A stretch of DNA of 64,000 nt from Streptomyces pilosus. GTDB lineage: Bacteria; Actinomycetota; Actinomycetes; Streptomycetales; Streptomycetaceae. Positions 56,920-64,000 of this stretch are shown here, piece after piece. Location of the stretch: contig NZ_BMTU01000010.1 of assembly GCF_014649835.1 (NCBI RefSeq), positions 124,001-188,000 on the forward strand, read 5' to 3'. The position numbers and the translations under genes are program-made. Under the pieces are notes generated by a model. That model was not told the DNA's origin and made no database searches. It saw only the letters and a program-made list of their open reading frames with translations. The stretch's first letter is position 1. Each line of letters opens with the position of its first letter.

Positions 56920-58830
56920 TCACCCGCCCGCGGCGGGCGGTGAGTGACGCACGTCCACCGGGTCGAAGGTGATCCGGGTGCGGCCCGTGCCGCGGGCCCA
57001 GACGACCTCGACCGCACCGTCGTCGACCAGCACCTCCTCCACGGCCTCCGGCAGGGGCGCGGGCGAGGGCTCCGCGGTGAGGGACGCCAGGGCGACGTGC
57101 ACGGTGGTGCCCCCGCAGCGGCCGCCGAGGCGCGGAATCCGGGCCCAGCGGGTCCAGGCCGTGCCCTGCGGGGCGCTGACGAGCTCCGGGTCCTGATCCT
57201 CCCAGCCGTGCAGCCCGTACAGGGCGGACGTCAGGGACTCCCCGGGGCCGACGGCCCAGCCGGTGCAGGTGAGCCGGGTCCCGGCCGGTGCCCCCACCAC
57301 CCGGTGCACCCGCAGTTCGTGGCGGCCGCGCGCCACGGTGACGCTCTCCACGCGCAGGCCCGGCACCATCGGCGGGCCCGCGGCGAACACGGGCCGGTGC
57401 CAGGAGGCCGCCCAGCCCCAGCCGTCACCGTGTCCCGCGCCGAGGGGATGGATGCGGCGGCGCACACTGCGCCGCCCGCCGGTCTCCACGGACACGTGGT
57501 TGTCGGCGGTGTTCCCCGGCGCCGTGGGTCCGGTGCGGGTGGAGTAGGCGTGGCGTCCGTAGTGCGGGTCGTCCTCGGCCGCCGACTCGCCCTCGTGCGG
57601 GCGCACATGGTCGCTGCCGTGGTTGTGCAGCCGTACGATCCCGTCGGCCCGGGTCGACTGGAGGAGCAGTCCGGGCGCGGGCAGGGCCAGCACCCGGTCG
57701 GCCTCCTCCGCGGGTGCGGCCTCCTCGCGCGCCGTCCAGAAGGCGTGGCCGGCGGGGGCGAGCAGCGCGACGAACGCCTTCGACGCCCAGTACGGTGACG
57801 CGGGGCCCGAGTAGCTCTGCAGAGCGGCCTCGTGCGGACCGTGCCAGCCGAGGCTCAGCAGGCCGTCCCCGGTCAGCGCGCCGCGGTCCAGGAAGTGACG
57901 CAGGCTGCCGCTGGCGATGCGGCGCGAGACACCCGGCGTCAGCGGGGTGTTGCCGGTCACCGCCCCCAGCGACACCGCCGCCGAGGCGGCGAAGCGGTAC
58001 GTCAGCGACCGGCCGAAGTACAGCGGTGCCCCGTCCGCCGCGAACATCAGGGCGTAGCTCTCCAGATGGGTGCGCAGGCGTGCGCCGTGGTGCGCCGGCC
58101 CCCGGCCGTCGCCGGCGAGGTGGGCGTCGAGGACCGGGTACAGATGCAGGGCCCAGCCGTTGTAGTGGTCGAAGGCGCGCCCGTCCCCGTCGGCGTACCA
58201 CCCGTCGCCCCGGTACCAGCCCTCCAGGAGTTCCGCCGCGCGCCGCCGCGCGGCGGCCGTCTCGGCGTCGCCGCGTCCGACGGACTCCAGGAACCCGGCG
58301 ACCGTGTACGGGAAGAGGTACCAGTTGTTGGGCGCCGGGGTGTGCCGCAGCGCGCCCCGCAGCCACTCCTCCGTGCGGTCCCGCACGCCGGGGTCGAGCC
58401 GTTCCCACAGCCAGGGCGCGGTCAGCCGCAGGCCGAGCGCGACCGAGGCCGCCTCCACCATCGGCTGCCCCCGCACGTCGAAGTCGAGGATCGGCGGCCA
58501 CGACTCGGTGTCTTCGCGGCCCGGGGTGAGGGTGCCCGCGGCGAGGCCGCCCGCGTACCGCTCCAGCCAGTGGTGCGGGTCGTGGCCGTCCGCTCCCCTC
58601 GTGCGGAACGCGGCGGCGAGGAACGTCCTGGCGTAGCCCTCGAGTCCGTCGGAGCGTACTCCCGAACGGGAGGGGCGCCCCGGCAGGTCCAGCAGGGCGC
58701 CGCCGGGGGTGCTCCAGCGCCATGCCGCGCCGAGGAGTCCGTCCGCCACCGCCTCCCAGTGGCCGCGGGTGTAACCGGTGCGCGGGCTCAGGGAGCGGTC
58801 GTCGGCGGGCAGTGCGAACGGGATGCTCAT
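56920..58830 (-). CDS. DUF2264 protein, probable glycoside-hydrolase-like (alpha/alpha toroid)
   Basis: The 636-residue protein is a DUF2264 member. The N-terminal two thirds resemble an (alpha/alpha)6 toroid, with HWEAVADGLLGAAWRW, FDVRGQPMVEAASVALGL, NNWYLFPYTVAGFLESVGRGDAE, WYADGDGRAFDHYNGWALHLYPVL and a WASKAFVALLAPAGHAFW block. A beta-rich C-terminal domain follows. No signal peptide is seen. The family is linked to plant or fungal polysaccharide breakdown (uronate or rhamnose-containing chains) by genomic context in other bacteria. The start overlaps the stop of the hydroxyacid dehydrogenase gene (ATGA), so they act together. Confidence 0.85.
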   Translation of the reverse strand: MSIPFALPADDRSLSPRTGYTRGHWEAVADGLLGAAWRWSTPGGALLDLPGRPSRSGVRSDGLEGYARTFLAAAFRTRGADGHDPHHWLERYAGGLAAGTLTPGREDTESWPPILDFDVRGQPMVEAASVALGLRLTAPWLWERLDPGVRDRTEEWLRGALRHTPAPNNWYLFPYTVAGFLESVGRGDAETAAARRRAAELLEGWYRGDGWYADGDGRAFDHYNGWALHLYPVLDAHLAGDGRGPAHHGARLRTHLESYALMFAADGAPLYFGRSLTYRFAASAAVSLGAVTGNTPLTPGVSRRIASGSLRHFLDRGALTGDGLLSLGWHGPHEAALQSYSGPASPYWASKAFVALLAPAGHAFWTAREEAAPAEEADRVLALPAPGLLLQSTRADGIVRLHNHGSDHVRPHEGESAAEDDPHYGRHAYSTRTGPTAPGNTADNHVSVETGGRRSVRRRIHPLGAGHGDGWGWAASWHRPVFAAGPPMVPGLRVESVTVARGRHELRVHRVVGAPAGTRLTCTGWAVGPGESLTSALYGLHGWEDQDPELVSAPQGTAWTRWARIPRLGGRCGGTTVHVALASLTAEPSPAPLPEAVEEVLVDDGAVEVVWARGTGRTRITFDPVDVRHSPPAAGG

Positions 58831-59858
58831 GCCAGGAAGGCCAGCCTTTCGCGCCGTACCGGGTGACGGAAGCCCTCGCCGGAGGTCCAGCGCGCGATCT
58901 CGGAGAGGGCGAGGCCGGCGAGGCGTCGCCACTCGTTGCCCTGGGAGCCGGCGAGGTGCGGGGTGAGGAGCACGTTGTCGCACCGCCACAACGGGTGGTC
59001 GGGCGGCAGCGGTTCGGGGTCGGTCACGTCGAGCACGGCGCGGATCCGTCCGGCCAGCACGGCGTCGGTGAGGGCGTCCTGGTCGACGATCGCGCCGCGA
59101 GCCGTGTTGATCAGTACGGCGTCGGGGCGCATGGAGTCGATCAGGTCCCGGCCGACCAGGTGGCGGGTCCCGGGCAGCAGCGGGGTGTGCACGCTGACGG
59201 TGTCGCCGCGGCGGAACAGCTCCGCCCGCCCGACGAGTTCCACGCCGAGTTCCGCGGCCTCACCGGCGTCGACGTACGGGTCGTGCAGCAGCACCTCGAA
59301 GTCGTGCGGGCGGAGCAGTTCGATCACCCGGCGGCCGATGAGTGACGCGGACAGGATGCCGACGGTGCGGTGGTGGTTGCCGACGGTGCGGGGGGTGCGC
59401 AGCCAGTCCGGCGCGGTGCGCGAGGCGCGGTGGTCCCGCGCCGTCTCCAGGACCCGTTTGCCGGTGAGCAGGATCATGGCGAGGGTGTACTCCGCGACCG
59501 GGACGGCGTTGGCCGCGGCGGCGGACGACACCTCGATGCCGCGCTCCCAGCAGGCGTCGGTGACGTGACCGCGGACGCTGCCCGCGGTGTGCACGACGGC
59601 CCGGAGCCGGGGCGCGGCCCGCAGCACGTCCGCGTCCAGGGGCGGGCAGCCCCAGCCGGTGACGAGCAGGTCCACCCCGGCGAGCACGGCGCGGGCGCGG
59701 GGCGTGGTGAGGTCGTCCAGTGCCGGGAGCGGTGCGAGGTCGCACAGGTCGGAGAGGGCGGAGAGCGACTCGGGTCCGAGGACCGCGGAGGCGGCGTCCG
59801 GGGACATGGCCAGTGCGGCGCGGGGGCGGGGACGCGGGCCGGCCGGGGGCACGGTCAT
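58827..59858 (-). CDS. D-isomer-specific 2-hydroxyacid dehydrogenase family protein
   Basis: The 343-residue protein has the hydroxyacid dehydrogenase layout, with NAD-binding RTVGILSASLIGRRVIELL (Ser in place of the second Gly of GxGxxG). The catalytic Arg lies in INTARGAIVD, Glu in DVTDPEPLP and His in LTPHLAGS. It reduces a 2-keto acid or oxidises a hydroxy acid with NAD(P). Coupling to the DUF2264 gene suggests sugar-acid catabolism. I chose ATG 59858. The upstream extension is Arg-rich and unsupported. Confidence 0.88.
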   Translation of the reverse strand: MTVPPAGPRPRPRAALAMSPDAASAVLGPESLSALSDLCDLAPLPALDDLTTPRARAVLAGVDLLVTGWGCPPLDADVLRAAPRLRAVVHTAGSVRGHVTDACWERGIEVSSAAAANAVPVAEYTLAMILLTGKRVLETARDHRASRTAPDWLRTPRTVGNHHRTVGILSASLIGRRVIELLRPHDFEVLLHDPYVDAGEAAELGVELVGRAELFRRGDTVSVHTPLLPGTRHLVGRDLIDSMRPDAVLINTARGAIVDQDALTDAVLAGRIRAVLDVTDPEPLPPDHPLWRCDNVLLTPHLAGSQGNEWRRLAGLALSEIARWTSGEGFRHPVRRERLAFLA

Positions 59859-60087
59859 GGTGGTGGGCACTCCTCGTACGGGCAGGGTGCCCCCGCGGTT
59901 CCTGCGCGTCCGGGACACGGCGGTGCGGGACAGGAGAATCGTCGGTGCCCGCCCGGCGAACGGTCAATGGACCGTTCAGAGGAATCGGAGGAGGACCGGG
60001 TGGCCGTCCGGTCCTCCCCCGGAGCGGCCGGCTCCGTGGCGCGCGGCGCCGTCACCGCCGGGTCGCGTGGCCGCCCCGGCGGCGGGT

Positions 60088-60648
60088 TCAGCCGACGGGC
60101 GCCGGCAGCGCGGGCGTGCGGCCGCCCACCGCGGCGGAGAAGCGGTCCGTGACCGCCGTCAGTGCCTCGGTGGCCGCCGGTGCGACACTGAGGGTGCCGT
60201 CGGGGCCCACGGTGATGTCCTTGTCGAGGGTGAACCAGCCCTGGACGATGTGCGCGGCCCCCATGGACATGAGCACCGGGCGCAGGGCGTAGTCGATGGC
60301 CAGCACATGGGCGGTGGTGCCGCCGGTGGCCAGCGGCAGGACGGTCTTCCCCGCCAGGGCGTACTGCGGGAGCAGGTCGAGCAGCGACTTGAGCAGGCCC
60401 GAGTAGGCGGCCTTGTAGACGGGGGTCCCGATCACCACGGCGTCCGCCCGCGCGAACAGGGCGGTCGCCTCGACGATCGCCGGATGGCCGAAGTCGGCGC
60501 CCAGCAGGGCGTCCGCGGGCAGGGTGCGCACGTCCAGCGGTGTCACGTCGTGGCCCTGGTGTCTGAGCCGGTCGTCGAGATGACGCAGGAGCCGTGCGGT
60601 GCGGGAGGTGGCGGAAGGGCTGCCGGAGACGGAGAGGATGGTGGCCAT
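60088..60648 (-). CDS. NADPH-dependent FMN reductase (SsuE-like)
   Basis: The 186-residue flavodoxin-fold protein starts MATILSVSGSPSATSRTARLL, the phosphate-binding loop for FMN, and contains DAVVIGTPVYKAAYSGLLKSLLDLLPQYALAGKTVLPLATGGT, the SsuE signature. Such enzymes supply reduced FMN to monooxygenases that release sulfite from sulfonates. A cysteine-containing leader peptide is encoded 250 bases upstream, a device tied to sulfur genes in actinobacteria. No SsuD or transporter gene is adjacent. Confidence 0.9.
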   Translation of the reverse strand: MATILSVSGSPSATSRTARLLRHLDDRLRHQGHDVTPLDVRTLPADALLGADFGHPAIVEATALFARADAVVIGTPVYKAAYSGLLKSLLDLLPQYALAGKTVLPLATGGTTAHVLAIDYALRPVLMSMGAAHIVQGWFTLDKDITVGPDGTLSVAPAATEALTAVTDRFSAAVGGRTPALPAPVG

Positions 60649-60895
60649 GACGGCACCTTTCGGTTCGGGGACGGCCGGGCCGGCGCCGCACCACCGGCCG
60701 GCGGCGGGCGGGCCGGCGACGGCTCGGGGCGGGGGCGCGAGGCCCTCCCACGGGCGGCGGACACACAGGGCCGACCGGACGAGGGCGGGGAACGGCGCGG
60801 GGAACGCGACGGGACGACGCCGGGTCCGGCTCAGCCGCGCGACAGGCCGGCGGAGGCGGCGGTCGCGGGCGAGAAGGGCCGGATGCGGCGGGTGT

Positions 60896-60970
60896 TCAGC
60901 GACAGAGGGCGCTGCTGGTGCGCCGCAGGTCCACGTAGCGGCACATCACACCGGGGTGCGTCGTGTGCAT
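60896..60970 (-). CDS. Cysteine-containing leader peptide upstream of the FMN reductase
   Basis: The 24-codon ORF from ATG 60970 ends with CRYVDLRRTSSALCR, the form of the short actinobacterial leader peptides found before sulfur-metabolism genes. Its two cysteine codons (10 and 23) fall near the end, where ribosome stalling could sense cysteine. An in-frame ATG at 60979 would add three residues and has AGAGGTG upstream. It is far shorter than usual gene calls but its motif is distinctive. The 247-base gap to the reductase gene is GC-rich and could fold into attenuator stems. Confidence 0.85.
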   Translation of the reverse strand: MHTTHPGVMCRYVDLRRTSSALCR

Positions 60971-61140
60971 GTCCCACATCCTGCGGGCACCTCTCGGCGA
61001 CTGTCAACGCACACCCGTGACCGTCTCGTTGGCCGGGACGACCCGCCGTCCGCCGCTGCGCGGCAGGTCACCGGCGTGGCGTGCGCCGCGCGGTACGCGC
61101 CGCCCACCCTCGTCGCCCCCGGCCCCGTCCCGCGGGCGGT

Positions 61141-61944
61141 TCAGGCCGCGTCCGTCACCTCGACGGACAGGTCGTTGTCCACCGTGTAGTACGGGCGGAC
61201 CACCGCGCCGTCCACGGTGACCCGTGGGTACACGAAGACGTTGCCGCGGTCCGCCACGTCGTCCAGGAGGCGGCCGATCCTGACCGGTGTCGCGTCGGCG
61301 GCCGGGCGGAGGAAGGCGTCCCAGATTCCGCTGCCGGCCCCGGCGAACTGCGCGTGGGCCACCGTGAAGGTGAAGGTGCCGCCGCCGTCCGCGGCGGCCC
61401 GCGCCGGAACGGTGAGCACCGTGTCCTTGTCGGTCCGCAGCCGCAGCGACACCTCGGCCGCCTCGGTCAGTTCGGCCCCGTGGAGGCGGGCCCGCACCGT
61501 CATGGCCCCGTCGGCGAGGACGAGGGGTCCGGCCTCCGCGTGGGCGGTGCGCAGCCACGCCCGTATCGCGAGGAAACCGTCCTTGGTCGTGTACGGCACC
61601 CGGACGGCCACCGGGGACGGCCGGTCGCGCACGCCGCCGTCGACGAGGACCCGCACGTCCCGCGGGCCGGGTCGCAGCCGCTCGCGCCCGCTGTCCGGAC
61701 CGGGCCGCAGGTACACGTCCCAGCGCCCCTCGGCGAGGGCGGGCCGCGGCTCCAGCACCGCGCGGAACTCCCCCTCACCGCCGTCCGGTTCGAGGACGAG
61801 GGTGTGGATCGTCTCCTCGGGCAGGCCCTTCCTGGGGCGCAGCACCAGCACCAGTTCGGGGCGCGCGGCCTCGGGCGGTGACAGCCGGAAGGTGATCCGG
61901 CCGTCGGCGTCGACGGTGCAGCGGGTGCGGAGCACGGTGCTCAC
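61141..61944 (-). CDS. Hypothetical beta-rich protein coupled to a glycosyltransferase
   Basis: The 267-residue protein has two similar halves of Ig-like strand pattern (FRLSPPEAARPELVLVLRPRKG...EGRWDVYLRPG and ARLHGAELTEAAEVSLRLRTDKD...SGIWDAFLRPA), each with a W-D-x-[YF]-LRP signature, and a VYPRVTVDGAVVRPYYTVDNDLSVEV end. No signal peptide is seen. Its GTG start overlaps the stop of the GT4 gene (GTGA). In Streptomyces, proteins with this W-D-xxLRP repeat accompany cell-wall polymer (teichoic or teichuronic) transferases. That link is from memory and uncertain. Confidence 0.72.
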   Translation of the reverse strand: MSTVLRTRCTVDADGRITFRLSPPEAARPELVLVLRPRKGLPEETIHTLVLEPDGGEGEFRAVLEPRPALAEGRWDVYLRPGPDSGRERLRPGPRDVRVLVDGGVRDRPSPVAVRVPYTTKDGFLAIRAWLRTAHAEAGPLVLADGAMTVRARLHGAELTEAAEVSLRLRTDKDTVLTVPARAAADGGGTFTFTVAHAQFAGAGSGIWDAFLRPAADATPVRIGRLLDDVADRGNVFVYPRVTVDGAVVRPYYTVDNDLSVEVTDAA

Positions 61945-63206
61945 CTACGTCCCTTCCGTACGGTGCGCAGCGCGCTGGAGGCGGCGGCGCGGGCGAGGTC
62001 ACGGGCCGCGTGGCCCTGGCTGACGAGGGTGCGGTGCACACCGCCCCCTGACGGTGCGCCGGGGCGGTCGCCGCCGCGGGCCTCGATCGCCTCCTGGAGC
62101 ATCCCCTCGGCCCGGGCGACGACGGGGCCGGGAGCGAAGCGGCGGGCGTTGTCCAGGGCCGCCCTGCCCATGCGCCGGCGCAGTTCGTCGTCGCGGACCA
62201 GGCCGAGGAGCGCCTCGCCGAACGCTGCGCTGTCGCCGACCGGCACCAGCCGGCCGTCCTCTCCGTCCTTGATGATCTCCCGGGGGCCGTGGGGGCAGTC
62301 GGTGCTCACGAAGGGCAGTCCGCAGCGCATCGCCTCGACGAGGGTCATGCCGAACGGCTCGAAGTCGGAGGCGGCGACGCCGATGGAGCCCTTGACCCAC
62401 TCGGCTTCCATGGGCGTCGCCGCCCCCATGAGGAAGACGTTGTTCCACAGCCCGAGTCTCTCGATCAGGCCGCGCAGCCGGTCCTGCTCCTCCCCCTTGC
62501 CGTAGATGCGCAACTGCCAGTCGGGGAACTCGGCGGCGACCCGGGCGAACGCCTCGATGATCAGGTCGAACCGCTTGACGGGCACCAGCCGGCCGGCCGC
62601 CACCACGACCTTGGCGGTGCCGTCGGCGGTGGGCAGGACGGGGTCGGGCACGCTGTTCGGCAGGGCCTCGACCCGCACCCCGGGCAGTCGCATCTTGCGC
62701 CGGTAGGAGGCGGCGTCGGCCTCCGTGACGGTGGTGAGCACGTCGAGCCCGCGGTAGGCGCGGCGCAGCGCGGTGCGCAGCGCGGGCGAGTGGTTGTCGA
62801 GCGTGAGGTGTTCCTGACCGACGCGTGCGACGTGCCGGGGGGCCTGGACGGCGAGGTGCACGTTGAGCCCGGGCCGGGTGCCGATCACCACGTCGGCGGG
62901 GGTGTCCGCGAGGGACTCGGCGATCCGCCGGTCCGTCAGCTCGCTGTACTGGCGGTGACGGTACTCGGCGGCGGGGAACACCTGGGCCGGTCTTCGGTGC
63001 AGGGGGTGGTCCCGCTCCCGGCGGAGATCCACCAGCGCCCGCAGCCGCACGCCCGGGTGCGGAGTGAGATGGGGGTGCTCCCGGTGCCGTAACACCGAGA
63101 CGATCTCCACCTCGTGCCGTTCGGCGAGTGCGCCCGCCAGATTGAACGTGGTGGTGATCGTGCCTCCTATCCCGTAGGCGTTGTGGATCAGAAAGGAAAC
63201 CTTCAT
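61941..63206 (-). CDS. GT4-family glycosyltransferase
   Basis: The 421-residue GT-B-fold protein starts MKVSFLIHNAYGIGGTITTTFNLA (acceptor domain with GGT loop). Its donor-site signature is VKRFDLIIEAFARVAAEFPDWQLRIYGKGEEQD, then FEPFGMTLVEAMRCGLPFVSTDCPHGPREII, with the two catalytic-region glutamates (E-x7-E). It is a retaining transferase, probably for a cell-surface polymer or glycolipid. It overlaps the hypothetical gene downstream. No Shine-Dalgarno is visible before ATG 63206. Confidence 0.9.
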   Translation of the reverse strand: MKVSFLIHNAYGIGGTITTTFNLAGALAERHEVEIVSVLRHREHPHLTPHPGVRLRALVDLRRERDHPLHRRPAQVFPAAEYRHRQYSELTDRRIAESLADTPADVVIGTRPGLNVHLAVQAPRHVARVGQEHLTLDNHSPALRTALRRAYRGLDVLTTVTEADAASYRRKMRLPGVRVEALPNSVPDPVLPTADGTAKVVVAAGRLVPVKRFDLIIEAFARVAAEFPDWQLRIYGKGEEQDRLRGLIERLGLWNNVFLMGAATPMEAEWVKGSIGVAASDFEPFGMTLVEAMRCGLPFVSTDCPHGPREIIKDGEDGRLVPVGDSAAFGEALLGLVRDDELRRRMGRAALDNARRFAPGPVVARAEGMLQEAIEARGGDRPGAPSGGGVHRTLVSQGHAARDLARAAASSALRTVRKGRR

Positions 63207-63270
63207 GGCGGTCAAGACCCCATGCCGGCTTCACGCGTTGTCTGCTGTTACCACTTCGTTGTCGTGATGA

Positions 63271-63681
63271 TCATGTCCGTGCCGCCGGGTCGCCGTGCCC
63301 GATCCGCATGCCGGGGCGCCGGCGGTGCACGGTGAGATACGTCAGCCCGTCGGGGCCCGCGGCGAGATCGCGGGTGGAACCGTGCGGGAGCCAGGTCAGG
63401 GTGCCGGCGGCGAGCGGGTGCGGGCCGTCGGGAGCGGTGAGGGTCCCGTCGCCCCCGAGGACCAGCAGGAGCACGTCGAGTTCGGGTTCGCGGTGGGTCT
63501 CGACCCGGTGTCCCGGCGGCAGGCGCACGACGTTGGCGTCGAGTTGCCGGCCGGGCTCCGCGAGCCGCCACAGGGCCCCGGCGGACGTGTCGCCGGGCGC
63601 GGCGGCCAGGCCGGCGGTGTCGCACAGGATCCGTGGGAGGGGGAGGTCCGCGTCCGGTGTGCCGCTGCCTTCCGACGTCAT
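63271..63681 (-). CDS. Cupin-domain protein
   Basis: The 136-residue protein has a single cupin barrel. LDANVVRLPPGHRVETHREPELDVLLLVLGGDGTLTAPDG contains the metal-binding H-x3-E-x3-D pattern in part (H, E, D in place of HxH), followed by HPLAAGTLTWLPHGSTRDLAAG. Function is unassigned and the metal site is degenerate. It is the last clear gene of the window. Confidence 0.82.
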   Translation of the reverse strand: MTSEGSGTPDADLPLPRILCDTAGLAAAPGDTSAGALWRLAEPGRQLDANVVRLPPGHRVETHREPELDVLLLVLGGDGTLTAPDGPHPLAAGTLTWLPHGSTRDLAAGPDGLTYLTVHRRRPGMRIGHGDPAART

Positions 63682-64000
63682 GAGTGTCACCGTCCCCTGT
63701 GCACATACGCGCGGCTGCCCGGGTGCGCTCCGCGGGGACGAACCTAGCACCGCGGGTGGGCGGGTCCGGCACCGCGGCCGGGCGGGCGCGGCGCCGCGCC
63801 GTCTCGCCGTGTCTCCGTCCGCCGGCGCGTACGGCCCGCCGGACGGGACCACTCGGGACGGGCGGGAGCGGTTGCGGCCCTCCCGGCCCGCGTGGCCGCA
63901 TCGGGGGCGGTGAGCGGCCCGGCCCTCTGTCCCCCGGTTTTCACGCTGTGCGATGATCCTGCCCCCGGGGCCCCCGGGGATCCGGCCGTGGGACGAGGCC
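63682..64000. other. End of window without a supportable gene
   Basis: The 319 bases after the cupin start contain only Arg/Pro-rich frames with no ribosome site or domain. A short A/T-richer patch near 63938-63950 (GGTTTTCACGC) may belong to a promoter for a gene beyond the window. Confidence 0.4.

Overview
The window reads as a chromosomal segment of a Streptomyces or very close relative. Base composition is very GC-rich, and third codon positions are almost always G or C. GTG and TTG starts and ATGA/GTGA stop-start overlaps are common. Several gene sets are typical of the genus: a conservon (cvnABCD plus a P450), an HTH/DUF5753 regulator facing an anti-sigma-like ATPase, a DUF574 methyltransferase, a SpoIIE-type phosphatase, and rare TTA codons. 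I saw no tRNA, rRNA, CRISPR array, insertion sequence or prophage. The segment looks like ordinary chromosome with many small accessory transcription units.

Layout. 0-4 kb: an ABC exporter (ATPase plus truncated FtsX-like permease), a DHA2-family MFS exporter with a monooxygenase-like partner, and a secreted endonuclease/phosphatase-family enzyme. 4.2-7.2 kb: a tightly overlapped minus-strand operon (small ORF, GT1 glycosyltransferase, membrane protein, lipase-like protein). 7.4-11.6 kb: an ECF41-type sigma factor beside an NmrA-like oxidoreductase, a PTS EIIBC permease and a carboxymuconolactone-decarboxylase-family protein. Three identical bipartite promoters (TGTCACA-N15-CGGTC) precede the oxidoreductase, the decarboxylase-family gene and the glycosyltransferase operon. 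I infer that they form one local ECF41 regulon. 11.7-14.4 kb: a Nudix hydrolase, a flavohaemoprotein and an orphan DevR/NarL-type response regulator with a perfect 20-bp palindrome upstream. 14.8-20.9 kb: a conservon (sensor-like ATPase, roadblock protein, DUF742 protein, small GTPase) followed by a P450 lacking ExxR, then a second, canonical P450 coupled to an enoyl-CoA hydratase. 21-25.5 kb: a double GNAT protein, DUF574 methyltransferase, HTH/DUF5753 regulator, divergent ATP-binding protein and a Cys-cluster/pentapeptide fusion.

25.5-29.9 kb: a molybdenum hydroxylase operon (SRPBCC, 2Fe-2S, FAD/4Fe-4S, molybdopterin subunits). 30-34.5 kb: a PlsC acyltransferase, a DNA-binding protein, a decayed SRPBCC gene, a glutamate-cysteine ligase, a universal stress protein and a lone FAD subunit. 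34.6-42 kb: a WGR/beta-propeller protein, a TerB protein, a secreted GH16 glucanase with a ricin domain, and several small membrane or stress-associated proteins. 42.1-44.9 kb: furA-katG. 45-49.8 kb: a lipid kinase, an alkyl-DHAP-synthase-like flavoprotein, a TetR regulator and a GlpD-like dehydrogenase, an arrangement also known in Mycobacterium tuberculosis. 49.8-56.9 kb: a secreted M19-like peptidase with a discoidin domain, a PP2C phosphatase, a MASE1 membrane protein, an L,D-transpeptidase lipoprotein and a coiled-coil/winged-helix protein. 57-64 kb: a DUF2264 protein with a hydroxyacid dehydrogenase, an FMN reductase behind a cysteine-rich leader peptide, a GT4 glycosyltransferase operon and a cupin.

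The common thread is redox, nitrosative and sulfur stress (KatG/FurA, Hmp, DevR-like regulator, ECF41 with its CMD/oxidoreductase targets, FMN reductase with Cys leader, Usp, glutamate-cysteine ligase) combined with Streptomyces developmental signalling (conservon, HTH/ATPase pair, TTA codons). Coordinates of starts are my choices from ribosome-binding sites, overlaps and family length. Functions are by motif recognition only, without database searches.
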